This document shows, piece by piece, positions 10,447 through 22,651 of a DNA stretch of 64,000 bases. The DNA lies in assembly GCA_030848705.1 (NCBI GenBank), contig CM061238.1:28364655-28428654 (forward strand), written 5' to 3'. The notes under the pieces are model-generated. The model worked only from the letters and a program-made list of their open reading frames with translations. It was not told where the DNA came from and made no database searches. How positions within the stretch are numbered: the stretch's first letter is position 1; every line of letters starts with the position of its first letter. This stretch comes from Heracleum sosnowskyi. Taxonomy: Eukaryota > Streptophyta > Magnoliopsida > Apiales > Apiaceae. The translations under genes were made by a program, and so were the position numbers.

Positions 10447-12855
10447 ATGAGTGCTCCAAAGACAACCGCTGGTATTAAAGTTCCCCCGTTTACTAGAGAT
10501 GATTTCGGTTTGTGGAAGATGAAGATGCTGCTATTTATCAAGGCATCTAACCCGTTGTATATAGGCATATTAGAGAACGGACCGTTTGTACCAATGAAAC
10601 CAGTTAGTGAATCTACAGCTACTGATGGTAGCAGGATTCCTCAAGGCACCCAACCTAAGGATATTACTGAATATACAGATTCTGACAAAGAACTGATTCG
10701 ATTGGACACCGGTTTAATGTTGATATTGGCGGACTCCGCAGATAAGGAAATGAGCTATCAGTTGATGAACTGTACAAGCGGGAAACATATGTGGGATACC
10801 ATTAACTTGATAATGGAAGGAACTGAAGACGTTCAGGAAAACAGATTGGACATCCTGACTTCTCAATATGAAGCGTTTAGGTCTCTGCCAGGAGAAAGTA
10901 TAACTCGGGTCTTTGAGAAATATACTAAGCTTCTCAATGAATTGGCAATAAAAGGAAAGACCTATCCACTGAGAGAATCAAACAGGAAGTTCATGATGAC
11001 GCTGCCCCATCATGTAGAACACAAGTCATCATCCATTAGGGAAACAATTGACTTCACAAAGATGTCATAAGAGATGATCTATGGCAAGTTGAAGACCTAT
11101 GAGATGGAACAGGAACAAAGGGTGATAATCTACGGATCAGGGACAGTGGAGAACAAGCACAATGCACTTGTGAGATCAGCAGCACTTGTAGTGGATGAAC
11201 CAATAACTTCTGAGATTCAGGTTCAAACCCCTAGAGCTGGAAAGGAGGTGATAATAGAAGCAGAAATGGATTCTGTGAATCTGGGTGTTGATGAAAGTGA
11301 TTACTACACCCTAGAAGAGCTTGAGCAAATGGAAGACAAAACCATGGCGTACTTAGCTGCAAAGTTTAGTCACATTCGTTTCAAAAGAAACCCTAAGTAC
11401 AAGTTCAAGGGCTCAACCAACAGATTCCAGAAGAGCAATTATACACCTAGTACAAGCTTTAAGGGAGGCTACAAGACTGGCATGATTGATAGAAGCAAAT
11501 CAAGATGCTACAACTGCAATGAGTTAGGGCATTTCGCCACTGAATGCCGGAAGCCTCGTGAAGCAAGAGACATGAAAGATGTCTATGGAAAGAAGGATTC
11601 TTATGATGAGTTGAAGAAGGAGAATGCCAAGCTTAAACAGCAACTGGAGGCATTGTCTGGAAAGCAGAAAGGGAAAGCTTATATAGCAGAGGGAAAGCAC
11701 TGGGATGATACTGATTCGGATGAAGAGGAGGAATATGTAAATGTTGGTCTAATGGCTGACTCTTCAGAGGAATCACCACAATCATCTCAGGTACCTATCT
11801 TAACTACAATTGATATGTCTAATTCTGAGTACAAGAAAACTGTGCAAGATCTTAGTGTAGAATTGTTTAATGTACACACAAGCATGCTAGCATCAGAAAT
11901 GGAAAATGCTAAACTAGTTCTTAAGATTAAAAAGCTAGAATCTAAAAATGAAGAACTAGAGCTTGTAGCTGTAACATTAGAAGATCTTAAGCAAAAGAAT
12001 GTGTACTTAGAGAACAAGGTCAAGTGTAATGATGAGATAGAGACTATCCTCAGGAAGCAGATTTCAGATCTAGATTTGAAGCTGAATGCTTTTAAGAATT
12101 CCGCTCTAGTGGCTAAGAAAATCATTGATACTCAGGCCATAGAGAATAAAACTGCTATAGGATTTGACTATAACAAGAAAGCTGGTAAGAAGATTGTGGA
12201 ATTCCCTGTGACATCTTCAGTTGTCAAAAGGAATACTTCACATGTTCTTAAGAATGTTGATTGTCCAGTTTTTGTTAAGCCGTTTCCACCACTCTTTCAT
12301 GAGGATGACCTTTTCATAAGACAAGAATTGCTTGAGGAGGATTTGTTGAAGGAAAAAGAGGTAAAAACTAAGTTGCCTAGGAAATCAGTAAAAAATGAAT
12401 TACCTAAACCTGATTTACCTAAAACTGAAGTAGGTGACGTAGTTGGTAATGTTAAAAAGAACAGGAATGGGAAGAAGAAGATTGTTAATCAGGAAATGGT
12501 TCCATTTTCTCCCATTGCATCTAGGAAGTTGTGCACTATTTGTAACTCTGCTGAACACCTTACACATGCATGTAAAAAGGTTAAAGTAGAAACTGCTAAT
12601 GCTTCTGAAATGCATAACATGTCTGACATGCCTGATAATCATGAGCCCTGTGGGAAGAAAGAGTGTTTGCTATGTAAGTACAACATCATGCATGCTTATT
12701 TTAAGTTGATGAATGATAGTAGCAATAGCACTAGTAATGTTAAATCCACAGATACTATGAATATCAAACAGGGTAAGACTAAATTGAATGTTACTCCTGT
12801 TAAATCATCTAAACCTTCAGGACCCAAACAATTTTGGGTACCAAAGTCCGCTTAA
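10447..12855 (+). pseudogene. Gag of copia element 2 (one in-frame TAA)
   Basis: The first ATG after the leader is at 10447. The N-terminal part has the copia Gag (UBN2/DUF4219-type) fold signature with DFGLWKMKM, a conserved Trp near HMWDTI, and a helical array. A TAA at 11068-11070 interrupts the frame, which then continues in the same register to TAA 12855, about 802 codons in total. A zinc knuckle (CYNCNELGHFATEC) lies at 11508-11549, a long coiled coil at 11800-12110, a second knuckle (CTICNSAEHLTHAC) at 12532-12573 and a C-X4-C-X2-C cluster after it. The length is well above that of ordinary copia Gag, as is usual for Sireviruses. It matches the Gag of element 1 domain by domain. Confidence 0.85.
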
Positions 12856-12866
12856 TCAATCTGTGA

Positions 12867-15800
12867 TTGCAGGGTAAGGTTAAAAGCTCAAAGGTTGTGT
12901 GGATTCTGGATAGTGGCTGTTCTAGACACATGACAGCTGAAGAGTCCCTGCTTACAGAGGTGGTTAAGAAGACCGGCCCGATTGTAACCTTTGGAGATGA
13001 CAACAAAGGATACACTACGGGATATGGTAAATTGAAAGCCGGAAATGTCATCATTGAAAACATCTCTCTTGTTGAAGGATTAAAGCACAATCTTCTAAGT
13101 ATCAGTCAATTCTGTGATAAAGGCTACAATGTAGATTTCAGAAAGGACAAGTGCTTGATCACCAACAGGAAGGATGAGAAGCTTACTCTACTGGGAGTGA
13201 GAAAAGGAAATTTGTTTATAGCTGACTTAAGTTCTACCAGTGAAGGAGAAGTTACATGTTTCTATGCAAAGGCATCTTCAGAACAAAGTTGGCTATGGCA
13301 CAAGAAGCTCTCACATCTGAACTTCAAAACTATGAACTCTTTGGTAAAGAGAGAGTTAGTGAGAGGGTTGCCCCTGATGGAATTCAATCAGGAGGGACTA
13401 TGTGAAGCATGTGAAAAAGGGAAGTCGAAGAAAGCATCACATGGAAGCAAAGGAATGACAAGCATTACTGAACCATTACAGCTGATTCATATGGATTTAT
13501 TTGGTCCAGTTAATGTTATGTCACTTTCAAGAAACAGATATGCATTGGTGATGGTGGATGACTACTCCAAGTACACGTGGGTGTTGTTCATACAGACAAA
13601 GGATGAAGCAACACAACTAATCATTGATCACATCAAGAAGATAGAAGTGGAAGCTAAGCTACCTGTGTGGACAATCAGATCAGACAATGGAACTGAATTC
13701 AAGAATGCAGTTCTAAATGATTTCTGCTCAGAGAAAGGAATATCAAGACAGTTTTCAGCACCAAGAACTCCTCAACAGAATGGAGTAGTGGAAAGGAAGA
13801 ACATGACCTTGGTTGAAGCAGCAAGGACCATGTTGAGTGAATCAAAACTTCCCACTTACTTTTGGGCTGAAGCAGTGAATACAGCTTGCTACACTCAGAA
13901 TCGAACCCTGATCAACAAAGATCATGAAAAGACTCCGTATGAGTTAATGGCCAACAAGAAGCCAACACTGAAGTACTTTCATGTGTTTGGTGCAAAGTGC
14001 TTTGTACTTAAAGATGGAGAACATCTTGGCAAGTTTGATGCCAAAGCAGATGAAGGCATTTTTCTGGGCTATTCTCTGGAATCTAAGGCTTTCAGGGTAT
14101 ATGTGATTGAAGATAAGAAGGTGTTGGAAAGCTTTAATGTAACATTTGACGACACCAAAAGACCAGGCCTGCAAACTGGAGAGAACTCTGAATCTTTGGT
14201 ATTTGAAAATCTATCAGGAGATCTCTCTGACAATGAAGAAGTACCTGAAGTTGTTACAGTCATTAATAATAATCATAATGATAATGATTCTGGACAAAGT
14301 GGTGACCAAAGTGGAGATCCTCAACATATAGGCTCCACTAGTCAGTCTTCAGAATCAACAGATCAAACCGTCAACAACTCAGGGGAGCAGGAGAAGGATC
14401 AACTAGTCACACTCCACAACATCTAGAACAAGGAGAATCATCAAGATCGCATCTGCCAAGACAAAGGGTATGGAATAGAGATCATCCCTTTCACTTGATC
14501 ATTGGTGATCCGGACACAGGAGTGAGAACTAGGAGAACATCACAAAATGAATGTCACTATTCTGGGTTTCTTTCAGAAACAGAACCTAAGAAAGTTGAAG
14601 ATGCTCTAGATGATCCAGATTGGGTGATTGCTATGCAAGAAGAACTCAATCAGTTTGAAAGGCAGAAAGTTTGGAAGCTGGTACCCAGGCCTAAGGGAAA
14701 ATCTGTTATTGGAACACGATGGGTATTCAGAAATAAGTTGGACGAAGATGGCATTGTAACGAGAAACAAAGCCAGACTGGTTGCTAAAGGTTACTCTCAA
14801 GAAGAGGGTATAGATTATGATGAAACCTATGCACCAGTAGCAAGACTTGAGGCCATCAGAATGTTTCTGGCATTTGCTGCACATTCCAATTACAAGGTAT
14901 ATCAAATGGATGTGAAGAGTGCTTTTCTGAACGGGGAGTTAGAAGAAGAAGTGTATGTGGAACAACCTCCAGGTTTTGAGGATTCAAAACTGGCAGACTT
15001 TGTGTACTTTCTATTCAAAGCTCTCTACGGACTCAAACAAGCTCCAAGGACATGGTATGACACTCTCTCTGAATTCTTACTTGAAAATGATTTTACAAGA
15101 GATGTTGTAGACAAAACTCTCTTTGTCAAAAAGCCTAAAAATGATTTGATATTGGTGCAAGTATATGTTGATGACATAATATTTGGTTCTACTAATGATG
15201 ATCTATGCAAGAGATTTGCTAAGTTAATGCAGAGTCGTTATGAAATGAGCATGATGGGTGAATTGTCATTCTTTCTTGGACTGCAAGTATACCAAAAACA
15301 AGATGGTATATTCATTTGTCAGTCCAAGTACATCAAAGATCTTCTGAAGAAGTATCAAATGGAAGACTCATCTACAGCAAAGACTCCTATGCCAACTGCC
15401 TCTAAGCTTGATCATGATGAAACTGGTAAGAAGGTTGACATCACAGGCTACAGAGGTATGATAGGCTCATTACTTTATCTCACTGCAAGTAGACCAGATA
15501 TAATGTTTGCAACATGCTTGTGTGCTAGATTTCAGTCTGATCCTAAAGAATCTCATCTAATAGCTGTTAAGCGAATATTTAGATATCTTAAGGGGACCCC
15601 AAATCTTGGAATTTGGTACCCTAAAGATACAGGATTTGATCTTATTGGATACACAGACTCTGATTTTGCAGGTTGTAAGATTGATCGGAAGAGTACTTCA
15701 GGAAGCTGTCAGTTTCTTGGAAGAAGATTAGTTTCTTGGTATAGCAAGAAGCAGCATTCAGTTTCCACATCAACAGCTGAGGCTGAATACATTGCTGCTG

Positions 15801-16111
15801 GAAGCTGTTGTGCTCAGATCTTGTGGATGAGAAACCAACTCCGTGACTATGGACTTTTGTTGACAAAGATTCCAATATTTTGCGACAACACAAGTGCCAT
15901 AGCAATCTCAAACAACCCAGTGCAACACTCGAGGACGAAGCACATCGACATCAGGTATCATTTTATCCGAGAGCATGTCATGAATGGAACTGTGGAGTTA
16001 CATTTTGTACCCACAGATGATCAAATTGCAGACATCTTTACTAAACCGCTTGATGAATCCACTTTCAATAAGGTGGTTGGTGAACTTGGGATGCTAAATC
16101 TTTCTAATTGA
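12867..16111 (+). pseudogene. Pol polyprotein of copia element 2 (one frameshift near 14390)
   Basis: Protease (DSGCSRHMT), GAG-pre-integrase (LWHKKLSHLNF), integrase (HMDLFGP, RSDNGTEF, and PQQNGVVERKN where element 1 has a stop), reverse transcriptase with YVDD (about 15166-15177) and RNase H (TSTAEAEY, KHIDIRYHFI) appear in order. The frame changes by one base within about 14383-14398, between integrase and RT, so the polyprotein is broken there. The protein ends at TGA 16111 after the copia tail ADIFTKPLD. The pol frame is preceded by TGA at 12864-12866 and lies in a different frame from gag, so neither readthrough nor a simple frameshift can join them as they stand. The conserved TTGCAGGG at the start looks like a 3' splice site. 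Confidence 0.88.
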
Positions 16112-17488
16112 TTTTGATTAGAAGTCAGTAACTGCAGATAGTCCTGGTGAATACATGAGTTTAAGAATTGCTATATCCTTAGGACTCGTGAATTTATTTT
16201 CTGGAGCAATTCTCGTAGTTAGGATTTTTGTACTAATTGTATGTCATAATTATGGATGATATATCTTCTGGCATTTAATTAGTTATTAATTCTAAAAATT
16301 ATTTAGGTGCTAATATTTGTTCTAAATATTTTAGCATCTATTTAATTTGAATTAATTTGCTTTGTTTTTAACATTGTAGATTAATGCAGCATAATTCATT
16401 AGATCTTAATTAGTTAATATCATTCAATGATACTTAATTGATTTTATTCTAAGAAAATTGTGAATTTTCTGTTAAGAATTGATTTTGGTGGATTTTAAAA
16501 GGTTTATTAAAATTAAAACTTGACAGGAAATAAATCAGTCTAAATTTTTAAAACAAGAACAGGTTTTAAAATGAAGACAGAAGCAAAAATATCGAATTTA
16601 GGAAATTCGATAGTTTTTCAAGTACATAGATAAATCTATCGAAATTAAGTTTCGATAGTTTTTGAAAAGGAAAAAGAAAATCTATCGAAAACAATTCTCG
16701 ATAGTTTTTGATAAATTACAGAAAAATATATCGAAGTGAATTTATTAATTCAATAATCAAATTCTCGATAGTTTTTCTCACAAATGATCCCTCGATAGTT
16801 TTTTGGTTTTTCAAGGCAAAACTTTCGATGGTTTTTCAAAAAGGTTGGTTTAAATTCTGATTTTTAAATAATTCGATAGTTCTTCAAAATCTATCGAAGA
16901 AAATTGACCTTTTTACCCCTACAGGAAAACCATCGATAGTTCTTTTAAAAAACTATCGAACCTGAAAAGACTATTTTGCCCCTGTCAGTTTCAAAGTATT
17001 TAACCGTGCCTTAGCTCTTTTCTTTTCATTTTCACAGATCTGAGAGAAAGACTTTGGTCGAGAGAATACTTACAAAAATACACACATCCAAGAACGTCTT
17101 TATCGATAGATTTCTCCATTTTTTTAACCGAGAAAAGCTTGAAATTTTACTGTTTTTCACTGTTGAATTCATTTTAACCGTGAAAACTTTATTATTTTAA
17201 GTGTTTAGTACTTTCAAAAGAAGAAACCATCGAACTAAAGCTTTGAACCTCAGAAAAGTGATAACAGTTCTTATCTGTAGAAATTGATTGTTTTACAATT
17301 GATTTCTTTGGATTTTAGTAGTATTCTGAGATTCAATAATTTAGAGTTTTTTTAAGTCAAGGGTTCGTGTTTGTGTTTTTAAAGTCAAAAGGGGTAATTT
17401 TGTTAAGGGTTTGATTAATTAGCAATAATTAATTAAATTTAAAAGGAAAAATAGTTTTGGGTTATTTAAATTCTCTGAAAATTTTAAA
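16112..17488 (+). other. Non-coding pol-to-env spacer of element 2, rich in CGATAG motif
   Basis: I see no gene. From 16590 to 16960 the motif TTCGATAGTTTTT and its complement CTATCGAA recur about a dozen times, often as inverted pairs. The LTRs carry the same motif. From about 16990 the sequence is leader-like (TATTTAACC near 16997, then pyrimidine-rich stretches) up to the ATG at 17489, similar to the pre-env leader in element 1. Confidence 0.7.
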
Positions 17489-20400
17489 ATGGCTGGAGAA
17501 TTTATAGTAACCAAAACTAATCATGTCTCATTTCAAAACTTGCAATCCATAACGAAATTACAGTTTCGTGCATGGGCAGAGTTTTTGAACACACGTTCAT
17601 TAGTGGCATATGTTGTGAGTACTCCCGTGGTCCTTTGCATCGATCAATTGACTGCGTTGTACACAACCGCCACAGATACAAGTGAGAATAACGTAAGGTC
17701 CTTCAGTTTTGTTGTGCCAGGGGGCAGAACAATAAGGGTGACGGAACATGATTTTAATCGAATCTTACATTTTCCTACAGAAAACCTTGTTCCGGATCCC
17801 ACGACTGAGGAGATACATGCTTTCTTCACTCTCATTAGAAGTCAACAACCTAACTTCTTTGTGGGAGAGTTTCTGAAGCATTACTTGCCAAAAGCATGGA
17901 ACTTTTTCTTTCATACCCTAATCCATGTTTTTACTACCAAGCTAACAAATCTGCATGGTATTCCCTTATTCCTTCAAAAGATAGGGTTTGCCATTGCCAA
18001 CAATAGGCATATTAACATTGGACGGTTACTGATTGATCAAGTAATCATATGCATGGGACCACTGGATGAAAGAACGGGCATAGATGAAGATGTGCTGTGT
18101 TTCTATCCTAGGTTCCTATAGCTAATTCTCAATGATATCTTAACAGATGATGAGCGCGAGACATTCGCCGAAGAGGAGACCATGGAGTGTATGAAGATGA
18201 AGAGCAATGCCATAACCGCTCTGATAAGGAAGAACAACTATCTTCCAGGGGTACTCACTGTTCTCACTGAATATCTAAGAACGGTGCCCCTACCACTTCT
18301 ACCCCCAGGGGAACAGGTAATTCAAGGTAACATTCCTGAACCTGAACTAGCTCCTGAACCACAACCCATGGATGTTGATCCAGAGCCCTTAGTGGCCATT
18401 CCTGACCAGGAGGTTGCAAACCCACAACCTCTAACCACGGTCGAAGAGCCTTTGGAAGAGCCAAATGAAAACATAAACGAACCTCCTTCCCCTCCTATAC
18501 CCAGTAAAGAACCATCCATGAGTGTAGAGGGAGATAGTGCCAAAGCAGCACCACATAAGGAGATACACCCTTCAACAGCAGCTCTGCCTTCCTCTAAAAG
18601 GAGAAGAACAGAAACCGAGGCAACTGTTGATACTTCATTTCTCTCATCCAAAGCGCCCTTTATTGATTTTTCTGATGCTGATTGGGCTACGCTAACGAAA
18701 GCAATATCTGAACCAATAGCTCAATCAAGTAAGGAAGAATTGACGGAAGCAACTGGTGTTCCGACCATATTACGGTCAGGTTCACTGGTTGAAGGTTCTA
18801 AGAACCAAGGGTCTTCACAGACGTCGAGAGAAGGCTTTGACCTAAATGCACAATCTAAAAGGTCATTGTCTACCTCCCCAGATGGAACATATCTGGATCC
18901 TGCGGGTAAAGGGTCTGACGTAGGTGCAGATCGGCAACTCGGTGACGATGAATCAATTACTATTGACAAGTCAACGGAGGTAAAGTCTTCACAGACTATT
19001 GGGGAAGATTCGGGATCTCTGCTGTTAAAAGAGCCTGTTTCTAACCCCCTAGAGATTCAAACTCTAGATCCTTTAAAGGATACATCATCCACGGATGATC
19101 AGCAACTTGGTTTAACCAAGGACGGGGACTTGCGAAGCCCCATTGCACCACCGGTGACCTCCTTAAGGACGGCTACGGTGATTTCTTCTGCAGGTACAAT
19201 CAGCACTAAGGATTTGAGTGAAACAAAAACACTTACACCTGGCCTGAGTGGGAAAGGAAAAATGATTCAAACACCGACAGAAACGTTGAGTGTACACCCA
19301 GAGCCAAATGTGAGGAGTGACACCCTAACCCTACCTAATATTCATGATTTACTGTTACCGACAGAAAGAGAGCTACAAGTTCAATCCACTCTCAAGGAGA
19401 TGACAATTCGAGACAAAGAAGGAAATCCATTATTCAAGGTTCCACTGCGACCTTCCTTTGACCAGGGGATCTCCTCTAGTCAGGCCAATGCTTCTTTAAA
19501 GACTATTCAAGAGAAGGTTGACTTGGCTGCAGCTGATTCCAGAAGAACATTCAGGGTCATTGGCAGTGCATCTGGCACTATAACAGGTACGAAGCAGGCA
19601 GTGGACTCCTTAAAGAAGGAAGCTATGGAAGAACTAGTCGAATTGAGAATGGACGTCAGGGAACTTAAAGATGGATTCATGAATGAAGTAACTGCACTGT
19701 CACAGGGACATGAAGCTTTGAGAGAAGACGTTCTGGTTATCCGGGATGGTCAAGCGCGAGTGAAAGATGCAATGAATTCCCTTTCAAGAGTGGAGTCTAA
19801 GCTCAACAAGAGGCTGGATCATATGGAAAAGACTACCAACTCAAGATTGGAGAACATTGACCGGTCGCTAGCTTCTATAAATGAGTTTAATAAGCAGCTT
19901 ATGGATTTCTTGGAGAATCAAGGTGACGGAGTAGAGTCTATTTGGAGTATGCTAAAGAATCAACAATCTGGACAGCCTGGTCCTTCAAATCAGCAACCTG
20001 ATCCATCTACTACCTTTTATGCTGAGGATGCTTTTATCGAGGATTCCTCAACTAAGGGGGAGAAAGTTGGAGAAGGGGAGAAAGAGAAGCCTAAGGATGG
20101 ATGGGGAGTTTGGGAGACAGTTGAAGCTATTCCTATCAGACAATACTGGATAGAGGAACTTGTAGAAGAAGAGAAGGAGAGTGAAGAGGAATTTGAGGTC
20201 ATGCATGAGCAACCTAATCAAGAGGAGCATGAGCCATATTATCCAGAGCCCGTTGAACATCCAATCTGGGAGGATATTATGGAAGAAGAAGCAAATTCTC
20301 TATCACCTGAAGAAGAAGCTGCCTTGGAAGCAATAAGAGCTCAGAGAGCTACAATAGATGCCAGGCAAGCTGAGAAAGAGAAACAACAAGCAATTCTGAG

Positions 20401-21286
20401 GAGTGAAAAACTGAAGAGATTCAAAGTGTATAATGAAGTGAGGAAGAAGAAGATGATAGATCTGGCAAAGAAAGATGGTACTGAATGGGAAATGGCTTAT
20501 AAAACCTTTTGCGGAGTTGAAGACGGATTAGAAGTCAACGACAATGCTGAGGTGGAAGTTATTATTCAGGACATCAGAAGTGCTAATCTTGAAGATCAGA
20601 CTTACTTGAGAAGCTCTATAATCTGTCTGAATGCTGGGGTTAAAGCAAATGGTGCCTGGAGCTTATTAATTAGTTTTCTGGAGAAAGGTACATTTGTGAT
20701 TTCCACTAAGTTTTTAGAACAGAGGACATATACAGAATTGCAGGCTATACTCATCAAGATCCAAAGAACTACAAGGCTAAATGAACTGCTCCGTGAGCAT
20801 GTTAAGGAGATCGTGATGAAAGTCAGTCCAGAGATTACTGAAGATCCTCCAATGGTTAGATTCATGACGAATGACTTGTTCAGAATCTGCTATTTGGCTG
20901 AGGACAAACTGAGAGACTACCCAAGCAACTATCTAATCTCAGTTGAGAAGTATCTTAGATCCACTGGATTCTCATCAACGGAGAAGGACAAAGCAGCAGA
21001 CACACTTAGAAGATTTCTAATGGAGAATGTTCCTTACTATAGGAAAAGAGTGGAAAGAGGATTGGAAGTGCATACCAGACTGCCAAACATGCCAAAGCTA
21101 AACAAGAAAGATGTTAACATTGCATGGTTATGGGCTGGAGTGGGTCAAGAGGTTGAATATATTGGAAGACACATCCAAGGAGCAATCCTTAAACCTGGAG
21201 AACCACTGCACTATCTATCAGTGATTGATTATCAAGCTGCTAACTCCGATCCAATGATTGAAGAAGGTGAGATCGGAATGGACTGA
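17489..21286 (+). pseudogene. Envelope-like third ORF of copia element 2 (one in-frame TAG)
   Basis: The frame starts at ATG 17489 and runs to TGA 21286, about 1265 codons, with a TAG at 18119-18121 followed by CTA in the same register. The N-terminal 210 residues look globular, with Trp and aromatic-rich helices. The centre (about 18300-19500) is low-complexity, rich in Pro/Ser/Thr/Glu. A coiled coil follows (about 19590-19950), then an acidic segment and a C-terminal helical domain (about 20300-21286). I find no signal peptide and no convincing membrane span, so envelope function is doubtful; the name reflects only position and family custom. The TAG may be a mutation or a leaky stop; Sirevirus SIRE1 is known for a suppressible stop before its envelope-like ORF, but the context here (TAG CTA) differs. 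Confidence 0.7.
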
Positions 21287-21507
21287 AGATTGAAGCAAAG
21301 AACAAGAGAACTGTCAGCTCAAACAAGAGGAGCAACTTCAATGTGAAAAGTTTTATTGTTCTTTGATGTATGAAATCTGGAAATGTATATATATCTGATC
21401 CAGAATGCATTAATATTATTACGCTGTCTTACTTTAAGTAGTTTAATGTTTCCTTAGTTAGTTGAGTTATCCTCGAAGTATTTGCTTGTCGAACTCTATC
21501 CAATCAA
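21287..21507 (+). other. Non-coding end of element 2 between env-like ORF and PPT
   Basis: This is a short AT-rich tail. It has no open frame of note and no recognised site apart from the polypurine tract that ends it. Confidence 0.6.
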
Positions 21508-21519
21508 ATAGGGGGAGAT
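21508..21519 (+). promoter_or_regulatory. Polypurine tract of element 2
   Basis: AATAGGGGGAGAT lies directly before the 3' LTR start TGTAAAGC. It is the plus-strand primer site. Element 1 has the same core GGGGGAGAT at 25505-25513. Confidence 0.85.
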
Positions 21520-22651
21520 TGTAAAGCATAATGTAACATAAGATGTAAAAGAGATAACTACAACTCAACAAAGGACAAGACAGACAATAATATTAACAGA
21601 AGCACAGGAATCCAGAATCAAAGAAGAAAAGGTAAACTCAAAAAATCAAAATACGTTATGTATTCTTGAAGTCCGTAAACAGGTCACGGAAAGAAGTTCA
21701 TGAAAATGTTCAAGCCTCAGTGACAGCAAAAGAAACAAGACTTTCAAGACGACAGAAGTATGTGAATGATTAAGGGTTCAGTACCACGGGATTCCAGTGA
21801 TGAAGCAACTAGAACGACAATGGACTTATCAGCAGCACTATATTGAAGACATAAAAGAAGAATTCATCAAGTATTATTCATCTGTGAACCAGACCAGTTG
21901 CACTAGGTGACATCACTAAAAAAGATCAAGTTGTTTTATCGTCTCAGAAGAAATTGATACAGTCTAAAACTTAAACACCCAGGAGCTCAGGAGTAATTAC
22001 TAAAGGACAAAAGACAAGAAAAAGAATTCGATAGTTTTTCTATTGAAAAAACTATCGAATGGTGGTTGAAGTGATTCATTGAAAAACAAAGTAAATTAAT
22101 TTGGCATTCGATAGTTTTGATTTAAAAACTATCGAATGGCAAATTGATTTAATCCATTCGATGGTTTTTTAATCCATTCGATGGTTTTTCAATTCATGGA
22201 GCAGGTGAAAAGTTGTGCTTGTCTGACAGGTTGATGAAGATCCAACGGCCAAGAATATTCTATTCTAAATGGTTCAATGGTTCTTCAATTCAAGTCTACA
22301 ATTAACTCGAGAGAAGATAGTGTCTTCTTCAGTTAAGGCATTCAACACAGAGACATTACTGAGAGAGAGAAGAGCCGGAGAAAATTATCAGAGAAATTAA
22401 TAGTGCTCAGAACTTGATCATTGTTTTGTATTTGTGTAACCTTAAACTCATTGAAGCTAATCTACGGATTAGAAATTGTAGCACCCCTCGAGGTTTATAT
22501 TTATAAAAAGATATATTCCCCGAAACTTGATTTGGTTTGGTGTGTTTGATTTCGTTATAGAACTGAAAGATTAATCCGCGAACGAAATTAAATTATTTGT
22601 GAGTATCGTATTCAACCCCCCCCCCCCTTCTACGATACTTTGGACCTAACA
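21520..22651 (+). repeat. 3' LTR of element 2
   Basis: It is near-identical to 9157-10286 along its full length. It ends CCTAACA and is followed by the target duplication ACAGT (22652-22656). Differences from the 5' LTR include the base after GACAAGACA, a two-base change in the CACTAGGTGAC region, and one extra A near 22266. Confidence 0.95.

Larger units (their letters stand above)
9157..22651 (+). mobile_element. Nested Sirevirus-like Ty1-copia element 2 (13.5 kb, complete layout)
   Basis: It is bounded by two LTRs (1130 and 1132 bp) that start TGTAAAGC and end CCTAACA, with 5-bp duplications ACAGT. Inside are a tRNA-Met-type primer binding site, gag, pol, a spacer, a long envelope-like ORF and a polypurine tract. 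The two LTRs differ by about a dozen substitutions and one or two length changes by my reading, that is roughly 1%. At plant retrotransposon rates of about 1.3e-8 per site per year this suggests an insertion within about half a million years. It is nevertheless defective: one TAA in gag, a frameshift in pol and a TAG in the envelope-like ORF. Confidence 0.95.
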
